From the NCBI GenBank assembly GCA_963932145.1, contig OZ010581.1, positions 85,319,684 through 85,383,683 of the forward strand: a DNA stretch of 64,000 bases. The letters run 5' to 3'. How positions within the stretch are numbered: the stretch's first letter is position 1; every line of letters starts with the position of its first letter. A model generated the notes under the pieces. The model did not search any database, was not told where the DNA came from, and saw only the letters and a list, made by a program, of their open reading frames with translations. This DNA is from Acanthosepion lycidas (lineage: Eukaryota > Mollusca > Cephalopoda > Sepiida > Sepiidae). Positions 53,495-64,000 of the stretch are shown here, piece after piece. Both the position numbers and the translations under genes were made by a program.

Positions 53495-54305
53495 AGGAAG
53501 TTCATGGTGGTGAGAAGTTTTCCTCTTCTCAACTGGTTTTGTTTTTTAAGCACCAGCTTAAAGTCAAGATTAGAGCGGAAAGGAGGCGACTCTCTTCATC
53601 GAAATTCGAAAGGTGGTTGAATCCTTCGCGTTTGGTTCGCTTGAGAGTGGCTAATTTAGATTGGCATCGGGAGGTGACATAGGCTTAAGGATATTGGTCG
53701 CCTGACTTAAAACATTTGTCATGTAGGATTAACTTAGAGTCAGTCGTTTTGATTTTGTTTAATTCGCTTGTTTTTTTTAACTTGGCTAGGGTGTGAATGG
53801 TCATTGGCCTCTTTATTTTTGCCCCCCACCCCAAACTTTTTGGTTCATTCCCCCTTCCCTCCCCATTTAAATGACAGAGTTTGCAGTTCTCTGGTTCGTT
53901 TTCGAATGTGTAATTTCGTTTATTTCTGCAGTATTTTTCGCCCAGTTAACTCTTATCTTTACCATGTTTAGATTGTGGGGGACCGTTTACTAACATTAGT
54001 TTTGTTTAGTTGTGTAAATAATATTATATGATGAACATTGGGGACTCATTGTTTATTAACCCCCCCCCAAAAAAAAAAAACGTATATATGGGGATTAAGT
54101 ATAATTTCCTTGAGCGGATGTGGTATTGTGGTGTATGTGTATGGCAGTGTTGTGTGGATGAGATGTTTTGGTGAAAAGAACAATATTTGGACGATTGGGT
54201 CAGTAAATGAGGCTAGTTAAGTTAGAAGTAAGATATTTGAAGACCAGCCTCCCCCCATTCCAATTCTAACCTTGTGGCACATTTGTACTTTTGTACAATA
54301 AATAT
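53495..54305 (+). mobile_element. LINE I, plus-strand 3' end
   Basis: The first 190 bases encode the family ORF2 C-terminus in pieces (FFKHQLKVKIR and ERRRLSSSKFERW) up to a stop near 53680. A 3' UTR follows, ending TTGTGGCACATTTGTACTTT and then ACAATAAATAT. It runs head-to-head with LINE H, so a fold-back or recombination joined them. The sequence after 54305 is a plus-strand LTR. Confidence 0.75.
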
Positions 54306-55095
54306 AAGCTGCTCGGCCTGGAAGCCTGGATCAAAGTGTAGTACGCTACCTTTGTGAGCTTCCGGTGCTTTGTCGAGGGAATACTCTTCGGCGTGATCCC
54401 ATTTCCGCGGTCGATCGGCCCTGGAAGTCGTATCACTTCACTGGCCGGCTTCGTTAAGTGTTACACTTCGGCGCGATCCCGTCTCCGCGGTTGATCCGCC
54501 CTGGAAGTCGTATCACTATTCTGACTCGGCCCTGTTTAGGGACTCCGCCTTCATCTAGTGCTACAATTCGGTGCAATAGTCGTATCACTACTCTGACTCG
54601 GCCCTGTTTAGGGACTCCACCTGCGTCAAGTGCTACACTTCGGCGCGATCCCGTCTCCGCGGTTGATCCGCCCTAGAAGTTGTATCACTACTCTGTTTCG
54701 GCCCTGTTTAGGGACTTCGCCTTCGTCAAATGCTACGCTTCGGCGCAAAAGTTGTATCACTACACCAACTTGGCCCTGTTTAGAGATTCGTCCTAACCGA
54801 CCCGACGAATTTTTGTTCGTCACCAATCAACCAGCTGCTGTCCCCGACAATTCTCCCATCCGGCAGTCAACCTGCTACCGCTGCTGATCAACTCTACACT
54901 CGTTTCGCCGATACAACCGAATCAACTTCTCCTGAAGGAAACCAGTCATACCGGACCCGACACCGATACCAACATATTTCTCCAGAGTACACTCTTGTAC
55001 ATTTTGGATAAATAAATCGACGTTTATTGTTTCAAAAACCTCTGCCTTTGTCCCCTCATTGTCTTAGCTGTTCACACCTTTCTTCCAAAAGCTTG
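54306..55095 (+). repeat. Gypsy-8 LTR with internal tandem repeats
   Basis: The LTR is recognised from its right end: AATAAATAAATCGACG (about 55006-55021), then CAAAAGCTTG and a primer-binding-like TGGGGGCGACATCC (55096-55109). Within it, 54410-54800 holds tandem units of about 100 and 72 bp with TTCGGCGCGATCCCGTCTCC, GTATCACTA and GGCCCTGTTTAGGGACT boxes. The left end is replaced by LINE I. If LINE I follows the same habit as LINEs F and J, the lost part would hold the TATA box. Confidence 0.55.
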
Positions 55096-55109
55096 TGGGG
55101 GCGACATCC
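55096..55109 (+). other. Primer-binding-like site of Gypsy-8
   Basis: TGGGGGCGACATCC directly after the LTR end. It begins with TGG as tRNA-primed sites do, but the tRNA was not identified. Confidence 0.4.
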
Positions 55110-55419
55110 TTATCGGCCCCGCAACACATTCTCTGAATGACAACCGGCAAATGGATCAAGAAATGGGACAGCTGATTAGGTGTGGAACCAGCAAATCTAG
55201 ATATAGGAACAGGAGTTACCAGCATACATAAACATAAAACAAATTATGCATTATACATTATGTTTGTATCATAAAACATTTGGTAATAAAGCCCGCAAAT
55301 GTACGAGGTCTTACTGTTACCAGGGAAACGGATCTGACAGCCAATGAACGCGACTCTGTTAACTGGACAAGTAACATCACAGAGTAGTCGCTTATATTAT
55401 TTGCGTGAAAAATCTACTA

Positions 55420-56400
55420 ACCTAAAATTCTTTATAGACACAGGCACACAGGTTAGCGTCTTACCAGCTACATCTTCAACTTCAGCGTATACGTTACAGG
55501 GAAACACTTAGGTTGGATCTTGGTTTGAGGTGAGAATACAAATGCGTATTTATAGTAGCAGACGTTAAAATACCCATTATTGGAGCGAACTTTCTCACTC
55601 ACTAGAAGTTATCAGTGAAATTGGCAAAAAAGACCTTGTCAGATGTTTCTGGCATTTGCACTACACACATCACCACAGGAATTGCTGCTGCATTCTTCTA
55701 GGAAAGCGAATTCACCCACATTCTTTGCTAATACCCATATACAATCCGTCTTTACTCTTTTATTACAACCTACAGTAGTCAACCAAACGATTACTCACCA
55801 CATTCAACAACTGGACAACCTACTCACGCGGTACCACGTAGACTGCGACCAGATAATTAAAATTTGCCAAACAAGTGTTTCAGAACCTAATGGAGCAGGG
55901 AATAATCCACCCTTCTAAAAGCTCTTGGACATCTCCAATTCATTTGATTCCGAAGTGAGATTCAGACTGGAGATTAACGGCTTAATTCTAGTACGACCCG
56001 TGATCGCTATCCTTTGCCATTCATTAGCAATTTCACTGCGTCACTGGATGGAGCAACAATTTTCTCCAAAATAGATTTGATTAAGGCTTACTATCAAATT
56101 CCAGTTGTGGAAGATGATATATGCAAGACGGCGATCACTGTACCGTTCGGCCTTTTCGAATTCAACAAAATGGCTTTTGGACTTCGAAATGCAGCACAAA
56201 CGTTTCAACGATTTATTGACGAAGTTATCAGAGGACTATTTTTCGTTTTCGCATATGTGGATGATTTACTGATAGCCAGTAAAAACAAATCAGAATATTC
56301 TTCACATTTGTGACAAATTTTCGAAAGACTTACAAAATATGGATTAAGAATCAATCCAGAAAAATGCCTGATCGGAGTTTAAATTACACCTGTTCAAGAA
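55420..56400 (+). pseudogene. Gypsy-8 protease and reverse transcriptase, decayed
   Basis: Protease: FFIDTGTQVSVLPATS around 55428-55475. After a broken linker, RT runs at 56014-56313 with ATIFSKIDLIKAYYQIPV, FGLFEFNKMAFGLRNAAQTF and a Tyr-Val-Asp-Asp box (FAYVDDLLIAS, about 56249-56281) that is intact. A stop at 56311 and further breaks follow. Integrase was not found. Gag between 55110 and 55420 is essentially missing. Confidence 0.75.
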
Positions 56401-56740
56401 AAGTTAATGCTATTTGAAACTTACCAACGCTAATATCAGTGTGACAGCTTAGGCGTTTCGTCGGACTTACAAATTTTTACAAGAATCATATTCCTAATTG
56501 TTCAGACATTTTATCACCGCTCACCTCCTTTTTAAAAGGAAAGAATAAAAACATTGAATTGAACAACGAACAAACTCAAGGGGTGAAAAAGATGAAAAAT
56601 TATCTTAAATTATACCAAACTTAGTTACGTAATGATGATAACATCTAATTGACATTAGCTACTGACATTAGCTACTGACACTAGTGCAGTATAGCACTTG
56701 GAGATGCTTCACATCATTTAAATGATAATATCTATAGCGG
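56401..56740. other. Continuation of the RT remnant and unassigned AT-rich DNA
   Basis: To about 56620 there are still hints of RT/RNase H coding, for example TPVQEK and an LTSFLKGK-like sequence on the plus strand, but no open frame. A CATTAGCTACTGA duplication lies at about 56652-56680. Confidence 0.3.
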
Positions 56741-56744
56741 CCCA

Positions 56745-57115
56745 CGGAGGGGTCGCCACTCTGTAACAGCTCACAGAAGGGTCGCCACATAAATAAAATA
56801 TAAAGGAAAAAATTGACACCCAAAGGCAAAGTTCTTAATAATTTATTATTGGCAACAATCAACAACATTAATAATGCGTCGGTAAATGACAATTTACAGT
56901 TCATAGAAAAAAAAGAAAAAAATCACTTAAATAAAGTGAGTTGGGACAGGTAAGTAAAAATCCAAAAGTGCAGCGTGTCGAATGAAGAAGATGGCAAGCC
57001 GTTAAGTAAATCCAGAAATTGTCGGGAAATCGAATCAAAGTACCGTGTTTGTTTTAACGTGAGGAACCCGAGTGTCTTCACTAGGGTCTCTGGTTTTAGT
57101 TAGCCTTAGCCAAAA
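56745..57115 (-). repeat. LTR-like block with duplicated primer-binding-like motif (Gypsy-9)
   Basis: In minus orientation a TGGCGACCC motif occurs twice about 29 bp apart (plus-strand 56747-56760 and 56776-56789), just after an AT-rich stretch with TTTATTTATG that could be an LTR end. At 57085-57100 there is an AACCAGAGACCCT motif, close to the AACCAGAGACTCT in the target of LINE J. No TATA box was recognised upstream, so the assignment is tentative. Confidence 0.35.
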
Positions 57116-57139
57116 ACTCACGCCACGGAAAAGATCTGA

Positions 57140-57760
57140 GGATTCTGTTCAGGCAAATTTTCAAATTTATCTGTTAGCCTTGATTATCGGATCATCCCAC
57201 CGTTCCTCAGAATGATGAGGAAATGGTCGTCGCCGTATGTGTCGTCGTAAACGCTCTAGGTAAGGTTTAGCCAAATTGCTAAATGACACACTTAGGTCAA
57301 TTGTTGACAAGCTTACAGTTGTTGGATCGATGTATGTTGGTGCTCCTTGGTTGAGCAGACATAGAACCATAATTAATTTTTCCCTAATTTTTCCTTTTTG
57401 TTTGTCTCCTTGGATCCCCAGATGGTATTGTGGCTATTAAAATCCCCGAGGTGAATGGAGGGTTTGAGTAATTGCTTTATCTGATCTTCCACCTTGTTTT
57501 GGTCTATATGGTCATGCGATGGGATATACAAAGACCATATGCTAACACTTCTGTAGAAGGTACCTCTCATTTTTTGCTCTTTGTGCGTCATGTTTCAAGA
57601 GATTACATCTCCTGAAGTCCTGTATCCAGAGCTATGAATGTGATTGCATTGTTGATATTTTCTAATATTAACATTATCTCTTTATGTTTCTTGGAGACAA
57701 ATGACAGCAGGATACGATGATGTTATTAACATGAGTAATTCATCGTATTTTTTTCGGTAT
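57140..57760 (-). pseudogene. Jockey-like LINE endonuclease fragment
   Basis: Reading leftward: AVICLQET (endonuclease Glu motif, near 57690-57715), then SIWSLYIPSHDHIDQNK, LGDFNSHNTIWGSKETN (about 57400-57450), then LLNQGAPTYIDPTTVSLSTI (57290-57365) and a divergent C-terminal stretch. The motif order is that of a Jockey-clade AP endonuclease, a lineage different from the other LINEs here. Frame breaks occur near 57370 and 57600; no RT follows. Confidence 0.72.
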
Positions 57761-57761
57761 C

Positions 57762-57895
57762 ACTCCAAGCAAGGTAGTACAGCCACTGGCTCACAAGGGG
57801 TTACAGGTTGTATAGGAATTAGGAACAGTAATGAGGAGAAAGAAAAGAGCAATCAGGAGAAGATAGCAATTGACATTGCATCGCATACATTATGC
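57762..57895. repeat. Dispersed repeat R2, copy a
   Basis: It matches 63507-63640: CCAAGCAAGG(T/C)AGTACA, CACAAGGG, GGAATTAGGAACAG, GGAGAAAGAAAAGAGCAAT and AGATAGCAATT. The similarity is about 80% by eye over about 130 bp. Family unknown; the right-hand copy is on the same strand. Confidence 0.6.
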
Positions 57896-57898
57896 TAA

Positions 57899-57950
57899 AT
57901 ACACACATACACACACACACACACACTCTCTCTCTCTCTCTTTCTCTTGT
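57899..57950. repeat. (CA)n(CT)n microsatellite
   Basis: About 14 CA dinucleotides are followed by about 9 CT dinucleotides. A second CT-rich tract lies at 58558-58600. Confidence 0.9.
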
Positions 57951-59500
57951 ATGCACCACGACATTTACATTTTAACTCTTGAACCATCAACTTATCACTT
58001 TATCCTTCTGTATATATATTGAGCTATATAAAAATGTATTTTGTATATATTAACTCTCTGTGCCCTTTGATTCAATATTTACACTATACATTGATATTTA
58101 TCGTGGGAAAGGACGTTATCATAAGATAACCTCCACTAATCACCATAACGGCAATATACCTACACATGCTCATTTCATACAAACATGATTAAAACAACTT
58201 TTCTCTGTGGATCACTCATAATGATTATGCCAGCGTTATTTCTCTAAAATTGTATTGTTTATTAATGCAATCCTTGAGACCTTATTCAACTCAGTATCTA
58301 CTTATACATGTACTCACGAACATGCGCATATGAATTTTTAACTATTTAATCTTCTTTGTACATGTATTAAATAAATGTTCATGATTTATACAAATTAACA
58401 TTTTGGCATCGATGTTGTTTCCATAATTTTGTTCATAAGTCCTGATATTTTTCCTCAACTATTGGGTATCGGGCGCCTGTGATAAAAATTTATTTATTTC
58501 ACTCTGAGTAGACAAGATTAGGCGTCAGATTGTTACGTCGTTATAATCAAATTTGTTTTCTCCCTCTCTTTCTCCCCCCCTCTCTCTCTCTCGTTTAGTA
58601 ATCAAATTAGTACTTCGTCGTTATACGCTAGAATAGTCCAGTTTAAGAAAAAGAGTAGTTGGAGGCTTTTTTAACGAATCAAAAAAGTCATAATGAAAGT
58701 TGAATCATTAGATCCTATTGAGTTCCTGAAGGGTGTTGCTCATAATTACGAAACGAAGAAGTAATTTCTAAGATTAAATAGCTTTACTAAGTTTTTTATT
58801 TTTATTTTTATTTATTTATTTATATTTTGAAATACAATATTTTTAATTTAAGTTTTTAATTTACATTATTTCATTAGACTTTTAATAGGATCCTTAATTG
58901 TCTAAATGAATAAAAAGCCATATTGAAAGTTGGGTTGCTTTTGTCCTTTTTGCGGGGTTGCCTTCGGTCAAAGACAGGGAGGTCGAAACAGTCTGACGCC
59001 TAAACGGCTGTGCCGAATAGTCCAATTATTTTTCTGACGCCGAATCAACGACGCCAAATGGGCTACGCCGAAACGTACCAAATTCTCTAAAAACAACGCA
59101 CTGCGTTGAAGACTCTGGACTTAGAAGGCACGAATAGATTCTGTCACGAACCTCGACAACTCACATCAAATCACAAAAACTATTAAGAACATTCACATTT
59201 TATAGCTTCAAGGTGAAGATACCCTTTTAACTGGATTCGATTTCACTGAAACCCCTTTATTGTGTAGTGATACTAAAACACAGAGAACCGGATGTTAACC
59301 CTAAGAGTAAGATGTTCAAAGAGATAATGTCATAAGCTGGTGAAGCTCCACGCATTTGTTCCGGTTAAAAATGAATAAATAAGAAATTCTAATAAATAAA
59401 ACGTCTTAGCCGGTCAAAAGCGTTCGCGCCCAAATAATAAATGATCGCGGCTGCGCTTTTTGATCCCCAAAGCAAGTAAAGATACATCTTTTACAATCAA
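57951..59500. other. Unassigned AT-rich sequence
   Basis: No gene or element was recognised. There is a T/A-rich tract with TTTATTTATTTATTTATA near 58797-58835, and two similar strings with GACGCC(T/A)AA(A/T) and CGCCGAA around 58990-59080. Confidence 0.35.
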
Positions 59501-59514
59501 AACTTAACTTCAGT

Positions 59515-59850
59515 GACCGCTTACTCTCTCTCACCTGCTCCCTCTTACCTCTCTCACCTCTGCACACTCTTAACTCTCTCACTTCCTGCACCTTCTTACC
59601 TCTCTCACCCCTGCACACTCTTAACTCTCTCACTTCCTGCACCTTCTTACCTCTCTCACCCCCTGCACCTTCTTACCTCTCTCACTCCTGAACGCTCTTA
59701 ACTCTCTTACTTCCTGTACCTTCTTACCTCTCTCACTCCTGCACCCTCTTATCTCTCTCACCCCCTGCACCTTCCTATCTCTCTCACCTCCTGCACCTTC
59801 TTACCTCTCTCACCCCCTGAACACTCTTAACTCTCTCACCTCTTCACACA
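59515..59850. repeat. CT-rich minisatellite
   Basis: About a dozen units of 25-30 bp built from CTCTCTCAC, CCTGCACCTTCTTAC and ACACTCTTAACT pieces. The open frames on both strands here are products of the repeat. Confidence 0.8.
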
Positions 59851-60265
59851 TCAAGCTAAAGAAGATCTCACGTCAAAGGACACTTAAGCACTTTTCACAA
59901 ATTTTATATTATCTTAAACTTAATTCTTTTAACTCGTCTTTTTCGTGATTTTGTTTACATATGTCACGGCCGCCTTTGGCCGCTCCCCTAAAACGGAAGA
60001 GAACAGGGCATTTCAACCTTGACCTTTCGATCGTGTTCCCTACATGCTGGTAATTTCGTTTTAGAGATGAGCTAATTACCTTTTAGTTCATTGGTATTAC
60101 AAACCTAGTCGTAATATACCTCTAAGCATTTTTAGACCTTAGTTTTTGCGTAGCAAATCTCAACTCATTTTTTAGAGAGATTTTATAGCATTTTAGCGTG
60201 ACCATTTCTGTTGTTAGTCTCCCTTTAGCATAAGACAGCGACCGAATTCCTGGTCGGCGCCTGAA

Positions 60266-60334
60266 CAGTCGGTACGCAGCCTTCTGGCCTTCGTGGCCAG
60301 CACGTCGACCAGGGCTGCGCATTAATTTACGCTC

Positions 60335-60369
<35 letters not shown>

Positions 60370-60470
60370 TCTGCCAACTGGACTCGAGTTGGGTCTACCT
60401 TTCTTTCTCTCTTTACTTCTGGCTCCTTGCTTATGTTCGACTCTCGGAATTCCGTCCCTGCTGGCTACCC
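60266..60470. repeat. Dispersed repeat R1, copy b
   Basis: Matches 751-945 (see that entry). It includes a run of about 39 T at 60340-60368 and the CAACTGGACTCGAGTTGGG box. The sequence left of it (60120-60265) has a short inverted CTGGCC / GGCCAG pair but no counterpart at copy a, where a LINE 3' end is present instead. Confidence 0.6.
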
Positions 60471-63400
60471 GCAACAATAAGTATAAAGAAAGTTGCTTCC
60501 CTTTTTCCGTAATAAAAAGGGTAAGTTTAGCTAATTAATGTTGAGTACAATATTGAATGTTATTTAACTACAAAGTTCAATTGAGACCTTAGCTAAATAA
60601 AGAATACTTCCACAGTGTTTTATCAGTGTAGAAAGATGTAATGTTCATGAGTGATATCAATAAGAATTAGTATGATTACTCGAATGAGTAATAATTAAGA
60701 ATTAAAATGTCAATATAGCGCCGTGCCTTATTTTCCAAGAATTGAATTGCTACTGGCTGTTGGCTAACAGCGAGAGGATTTATATAACAATGCATAGGCT
60801 CCGGAGAGCTTGGCGCTAAAAATATAGAAAAGATACTAAAATACGCGATTGGTCAGGAAATGGACCAATCCGTGATTTTAGAGAAAAATTCGAATTACTT
60901 GCGATGGTTAAATTGTCATATAATAAGTATCATATATTTATGAACCAATGACATTAAAGAAAGCGGAGGAGTGGCACATGAAAGTGATCACCATAATATT
61001 GATAAAAAAGGTGGTAGCAGGATGCTAAAATCTATTCAAGGCCTCCCAACTAAAAACTATCCCACAATCAATCACCATAATTGTACCTTCTTTGTAATTT
61101 GCATTGTTTTGTATACGCTGGTCGCATTTTTCTTTTGTGATATTTTGTTATATTTTTGATTGATTGATTGTAAATTTGATCTTTTTCCCCACAACTACTA
61201 CTTTTCCAGAAATTTATTAACCAGTCTCCGGGCGCATAAACCTCCAAATTTGTGCATCTCTATTTTTGTTTAGTAAAATTTCCTTTTATTTTAATAAAAT
61301 GTTTTGGTTTTTATATCTCACTGAGTGTCTCGTCATTTTTTACGGTGCGGCTTGTTGTCGCATGATCACCATTGTCCCCAATCTCTCTTTTTAACCAAAT
61401 CCACATTAATAGTCCCCCACCCATTTTTAATAGTAATACCTACCGTAGCAACATTGAATTTCCTTGTAATACCCGTAATTTTGAAATTTTTATCAGCCTT
61501 TCATAAAGGTACGAATTTTGCTTAGGCGACAAGTTATGCAATGGACACAAAAAAAGAATAGAGATTAGATTACAATTGATTGATTCATACAAAAAAACAC
61601 GTGCGTCAATAAAAAAAAAAAAAAAATTTCTTAATCGTGAATGAATGGAACAAAAAAACAAAGACTCCACTTTGCACAAAAAAATTCATTGTCAATCGTT
61701 AACACTAACAGTGTTTAACGATCGACTATGAATTAACACGATTGCCATATTTTCACAGTTTTTTTTAATATTTTGTCTTTTCTAATTTTAATGGAGTTCA
61801 TTTTTAATAGAGAAACGAATATGGAGTGGGGTCAGTATTGGGTCGCTAATTAGTGCATATTGTATGACGTCATAGGCGTTCCCAGCAGCACTCGCGTCAA
61901 GGAGAAGGAAGTTGTAAACATTTTTAGACTGATATGGCATCCGAGAAGGAGCATAAGGTTCTACATAGTGGCTATTCACACCCAGTTCTACGAGTGTGGC
62001 AGACCACTTCGGCCAGTATATCAGCGTCCAATCTCATCTATCCCATATTTGTTACGTGAGTGTAAAGAATTTTTTTTCTCTTCATATCACTATCGAAAGT
62101 AACAACACTGGGTGTCCACGTTTTCATTTTTCAATTCATCGTTCGGAACGTCATGTGTTTAACCTTGATCACAGGTTTCATTATTAATTACCCAAAAAAT
62201 AAAACAGGCTTGGTTTATTTTTACTTTGTGTATATAATCTTTATATGAGCACCCATTTCTTAGCTTGTTAAAAATACGAGTTGTTTTTTTTTAGTTACGA
62301 ATTTGTTCTTACTTGACCGTTCAGCAGACAACGCAAAACAGCATTACTCTTTTTCTTTTACTTATTTTATTTACTTTTTAGTTTTTTCATTATAGCTTTT
62401 CTTTTAAAACCTCTTTTTTTCTTTTCTTTTAATTTTAAATTCTCACTACCTTAAATAAATGATGTCAAACGATGGGTACCACGGTTAATTTCTCCTTGAA
62501 AATTTGAGATGCTGATTCAATTCTTAAATGTGTAGCTAATGAATCCCTTAAACTTATATCAGTTACCTGTTAAAAATGTAATTCTTAAATGTGTAGCTAA
62601 TTCCTTATTTTCTGTTAAAAATAAATAATAGTTTCCATAAGATTCCATTGATACTAGAACTAGCATAGTAAAGCAAAAAAACACATGTTCAACAAAATTA
62701 TTTCCTCTAAAATTTTCTTCACTCGTGTTTGCAAACGTCTAAATTTCACTTCTATAAAGCCGTGTAAAATTTAGCAAATAATACTGTCCAACCCAGTTGA
62801 AAAGGGTCAAATAAAACATAACCTTCAATCCCTGATTGTTCCATAAGTGTTGTAATTGAATGTTAAACTTTTCTTTAAATAAATTTGACCTTCAAAACTT
62901 TCCTTTTCGTAACAAGAACAACTATCCTATTATTAATAATGATTAGTAGCAGCTTAATTTGCTAAACGCAAAAGTTAATAATACAGTTGCTTCTAATGAA
63001 GTTTTTAATTGGATTCAAATATTCAGGAATGGCAATCTGAGATTTAAACTATTTTTGCAACAAAAAATTTCCCTAAATTAAGGTTTTTGAATAATGAATA
63101 CATTTTAAATTTAAGTTATTCATTATTCAAAACATTTTTAAGTTAAAATCTCTTTGGAAAACTTTTTATCTTACAAAGTTTTAAACTTTCAAAGATTACT
63201 AAACATAAGTTGAAAGCTAAGCTGGATCTTTACTTTGTATTCATTTAATGAAATTGATAATGTTTCGTTGGTAGATATGTGAAACCAAGAAAAGATAAAG
63301 CAATTCGTTATTTTATGAAAAAAAAATCTCTAGACGAACTCTATAAACTTTCCATTTTAGGTTTATGTACTTTAAAAAAAGAATTATACAGAAAGCAGGC

Positions 63401-63506
63401 ACAGATACAGTTTTTTTTTTTTTGTTTTGTTTTTTCTTAGCATATATTCATCGTAATTAAACCCTCTCTCCTTTCTTTAAGTCATTTTTTTTAAAAATCA
63501 TTTTCC
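60471..63506. other. AT-rich spacer with palindromes and short repeats
   Basis: No coding domain, RNA gene or known element was recognised over about 3 kb. Visible structure: an imperfect palindrome at 61683-61734 (TTAACACT / AGTGTTTAA core), a 22-bp direct repeat with an AATTCTTAAATGTGTAGCTA core at 62519-62540 and 62579-62601, and a 16-bp perfect inverted repeat at 63085-63100 / 63117-63132. Confidence 0.45.
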
Positions 63507-63640
63507 CTCCAAGCAAGGCAGTACAACCACTAGCACACAAGGGTCCACAGGATGTGGAGGAATTAGGAACAGAAATATAAGGAGAAAGAAAAGAGCAATT
63601 ACAGTAGATAGCAATTAATATTGCATTTAAATTTTTGCAG
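63507..63640. repeat. Dispersed repeat R2, copy b
   Basis: Same strand and order as 57762-57895, with CCAAGCAAGGCAGTACAACC at its left and AGATAGCAATTAATATTGCA at its right. A poly-T tract lies about 90 bp to the left (63411-63436). Confidence 0.6.
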
Positions 63641-64000
63641 ATTAAAGTTGGTTGGAGACCATGGAGCCGGGAGGGAATTTGTGTTTGTCTTGTTTTGCAT
63701 GTCGGCACATTGAAAGCGCTCTCACCAGCACCACATCTCCAACTTTATATGTCTCATGCTCTGTCAATGTTATTGCAGGTACAGCCTAACCTCATAAGTA
63801 TAAATTGCATTAGTTGGTGCATTTGGGCTCAACATGTCATCCTTCAGTGTTGCATTATACCAGTAAACTGCTTCTTGTATGGGCACTGATCCTGCATTTT
63901 ATGCTCATATGGCACCTTTCTATTATCTTGTTTCCAGATGGCACATACACACATCGAAAGTGCAGCTGGACATCCCATTTCTCCATGAAAGCATATGAAT
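63641..64000. other. Unassigned sequence at the window end
   Basis: The open frame 63635-63889 has no recognisable domain. Nothing else was recognised in this stretch. Confidence 0.3.

Noticed and set aside
59406..59701. Repetitive proteins encoded by the CT-rich tract
   Set aside because: Both are direct translations of the minisatellite with no supporting start context.
1..64000. Host genes, tRNA or rRNA genes
   Set aside because: I looked for recognisable domains, splice-linked exons and cloverleaf sequences by eye and saw none. A tRNA or exon scan would be needed to exclude small ones.

Overview
The window is eukaryotic, repeat-dominated DNA with no recognisable host gene, tRNA or rRNA. 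It is probably from an invertebrate metazoan. The reasons are several Ty3/Gypsy-type LTR retrotransposons, apurinic-endonuclease LINEs with two ORFs (CCHC ORF1, EN-RT-CCHC ORF2), a Jockey-like LINE endonuclease remnant, and AT-rich spacers with microsatellites. The species cannot be named from this sequence. Almost every protein-coding trace belongs to a mobile element and almost all are broken; one LINE ORF2 (24674-28132, minus strand, 1152 codons) is fully open.

Layout. 1-750: 3' end of a plus-strand LINE. 751-2640: a dispersed repeat (second copy near 60.3 kb), small tandem repeats, then unassigned AT-rich DNA. 2640-2936: an LTR-like promoter fragment with two hairpins. 2937-29643: one minus-strand Gypsy element (Gypsy-1). 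Its upstream LTR has been split and expanded to 23 kb by a head-to-tail array: a 214-bp structured short element, LINE B, LINE C (containing an inverted LINE D segment), LINE E and LINE F. All units lie in one orientation and are separated by copies of one short LTR sequence. 30.2-38.1 kb: decayed pieces of several Gypsy elements (Gypsy-2 to Gypsy-5) and two LTR-like promoter blocks. 38284-46880: Gypsy-6, whose LTR is interrupted by LINE J with a 20-bp target duplication. 47.2-50.2 kb: Gypsy-7 with an integrase and a decayed third, envelope-like ORF. 50.2-54.3 kb: LINE pieces G, H and I. 54.3-56.6 kb: Gypsy-8 with tandem repeats in its LTR. 56.7-57.8 kb: an LTR-like piece and a Jockey-like LINE fragment. 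57.8-64.0 kb: AT-rich DNA with microsatellites, a CT-rich minisatellite, dispersed repeats and palindromes.

Main observation. At both loci where the LTR target can be read (Gypsy-1 and Gypsy-6, whose LTRs differ in sequence), the LINE family sits in the same orientation as the LTR. In both, the target-site duplication begins exactly 32 nt downstream of the first T of the LTR TATA box, that is at about the predicted transcription start. A LINE placed there would be transcribed from the LTR promoter. With an AATAAA almost at its 3' end, its RNA could carry the target sequence at both ends. This suggests a LINE lineage that targets, or lives off, the transcription start of LTR retrotransposons. 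The geometry is read directly from the sequence; the mechanism is inference.
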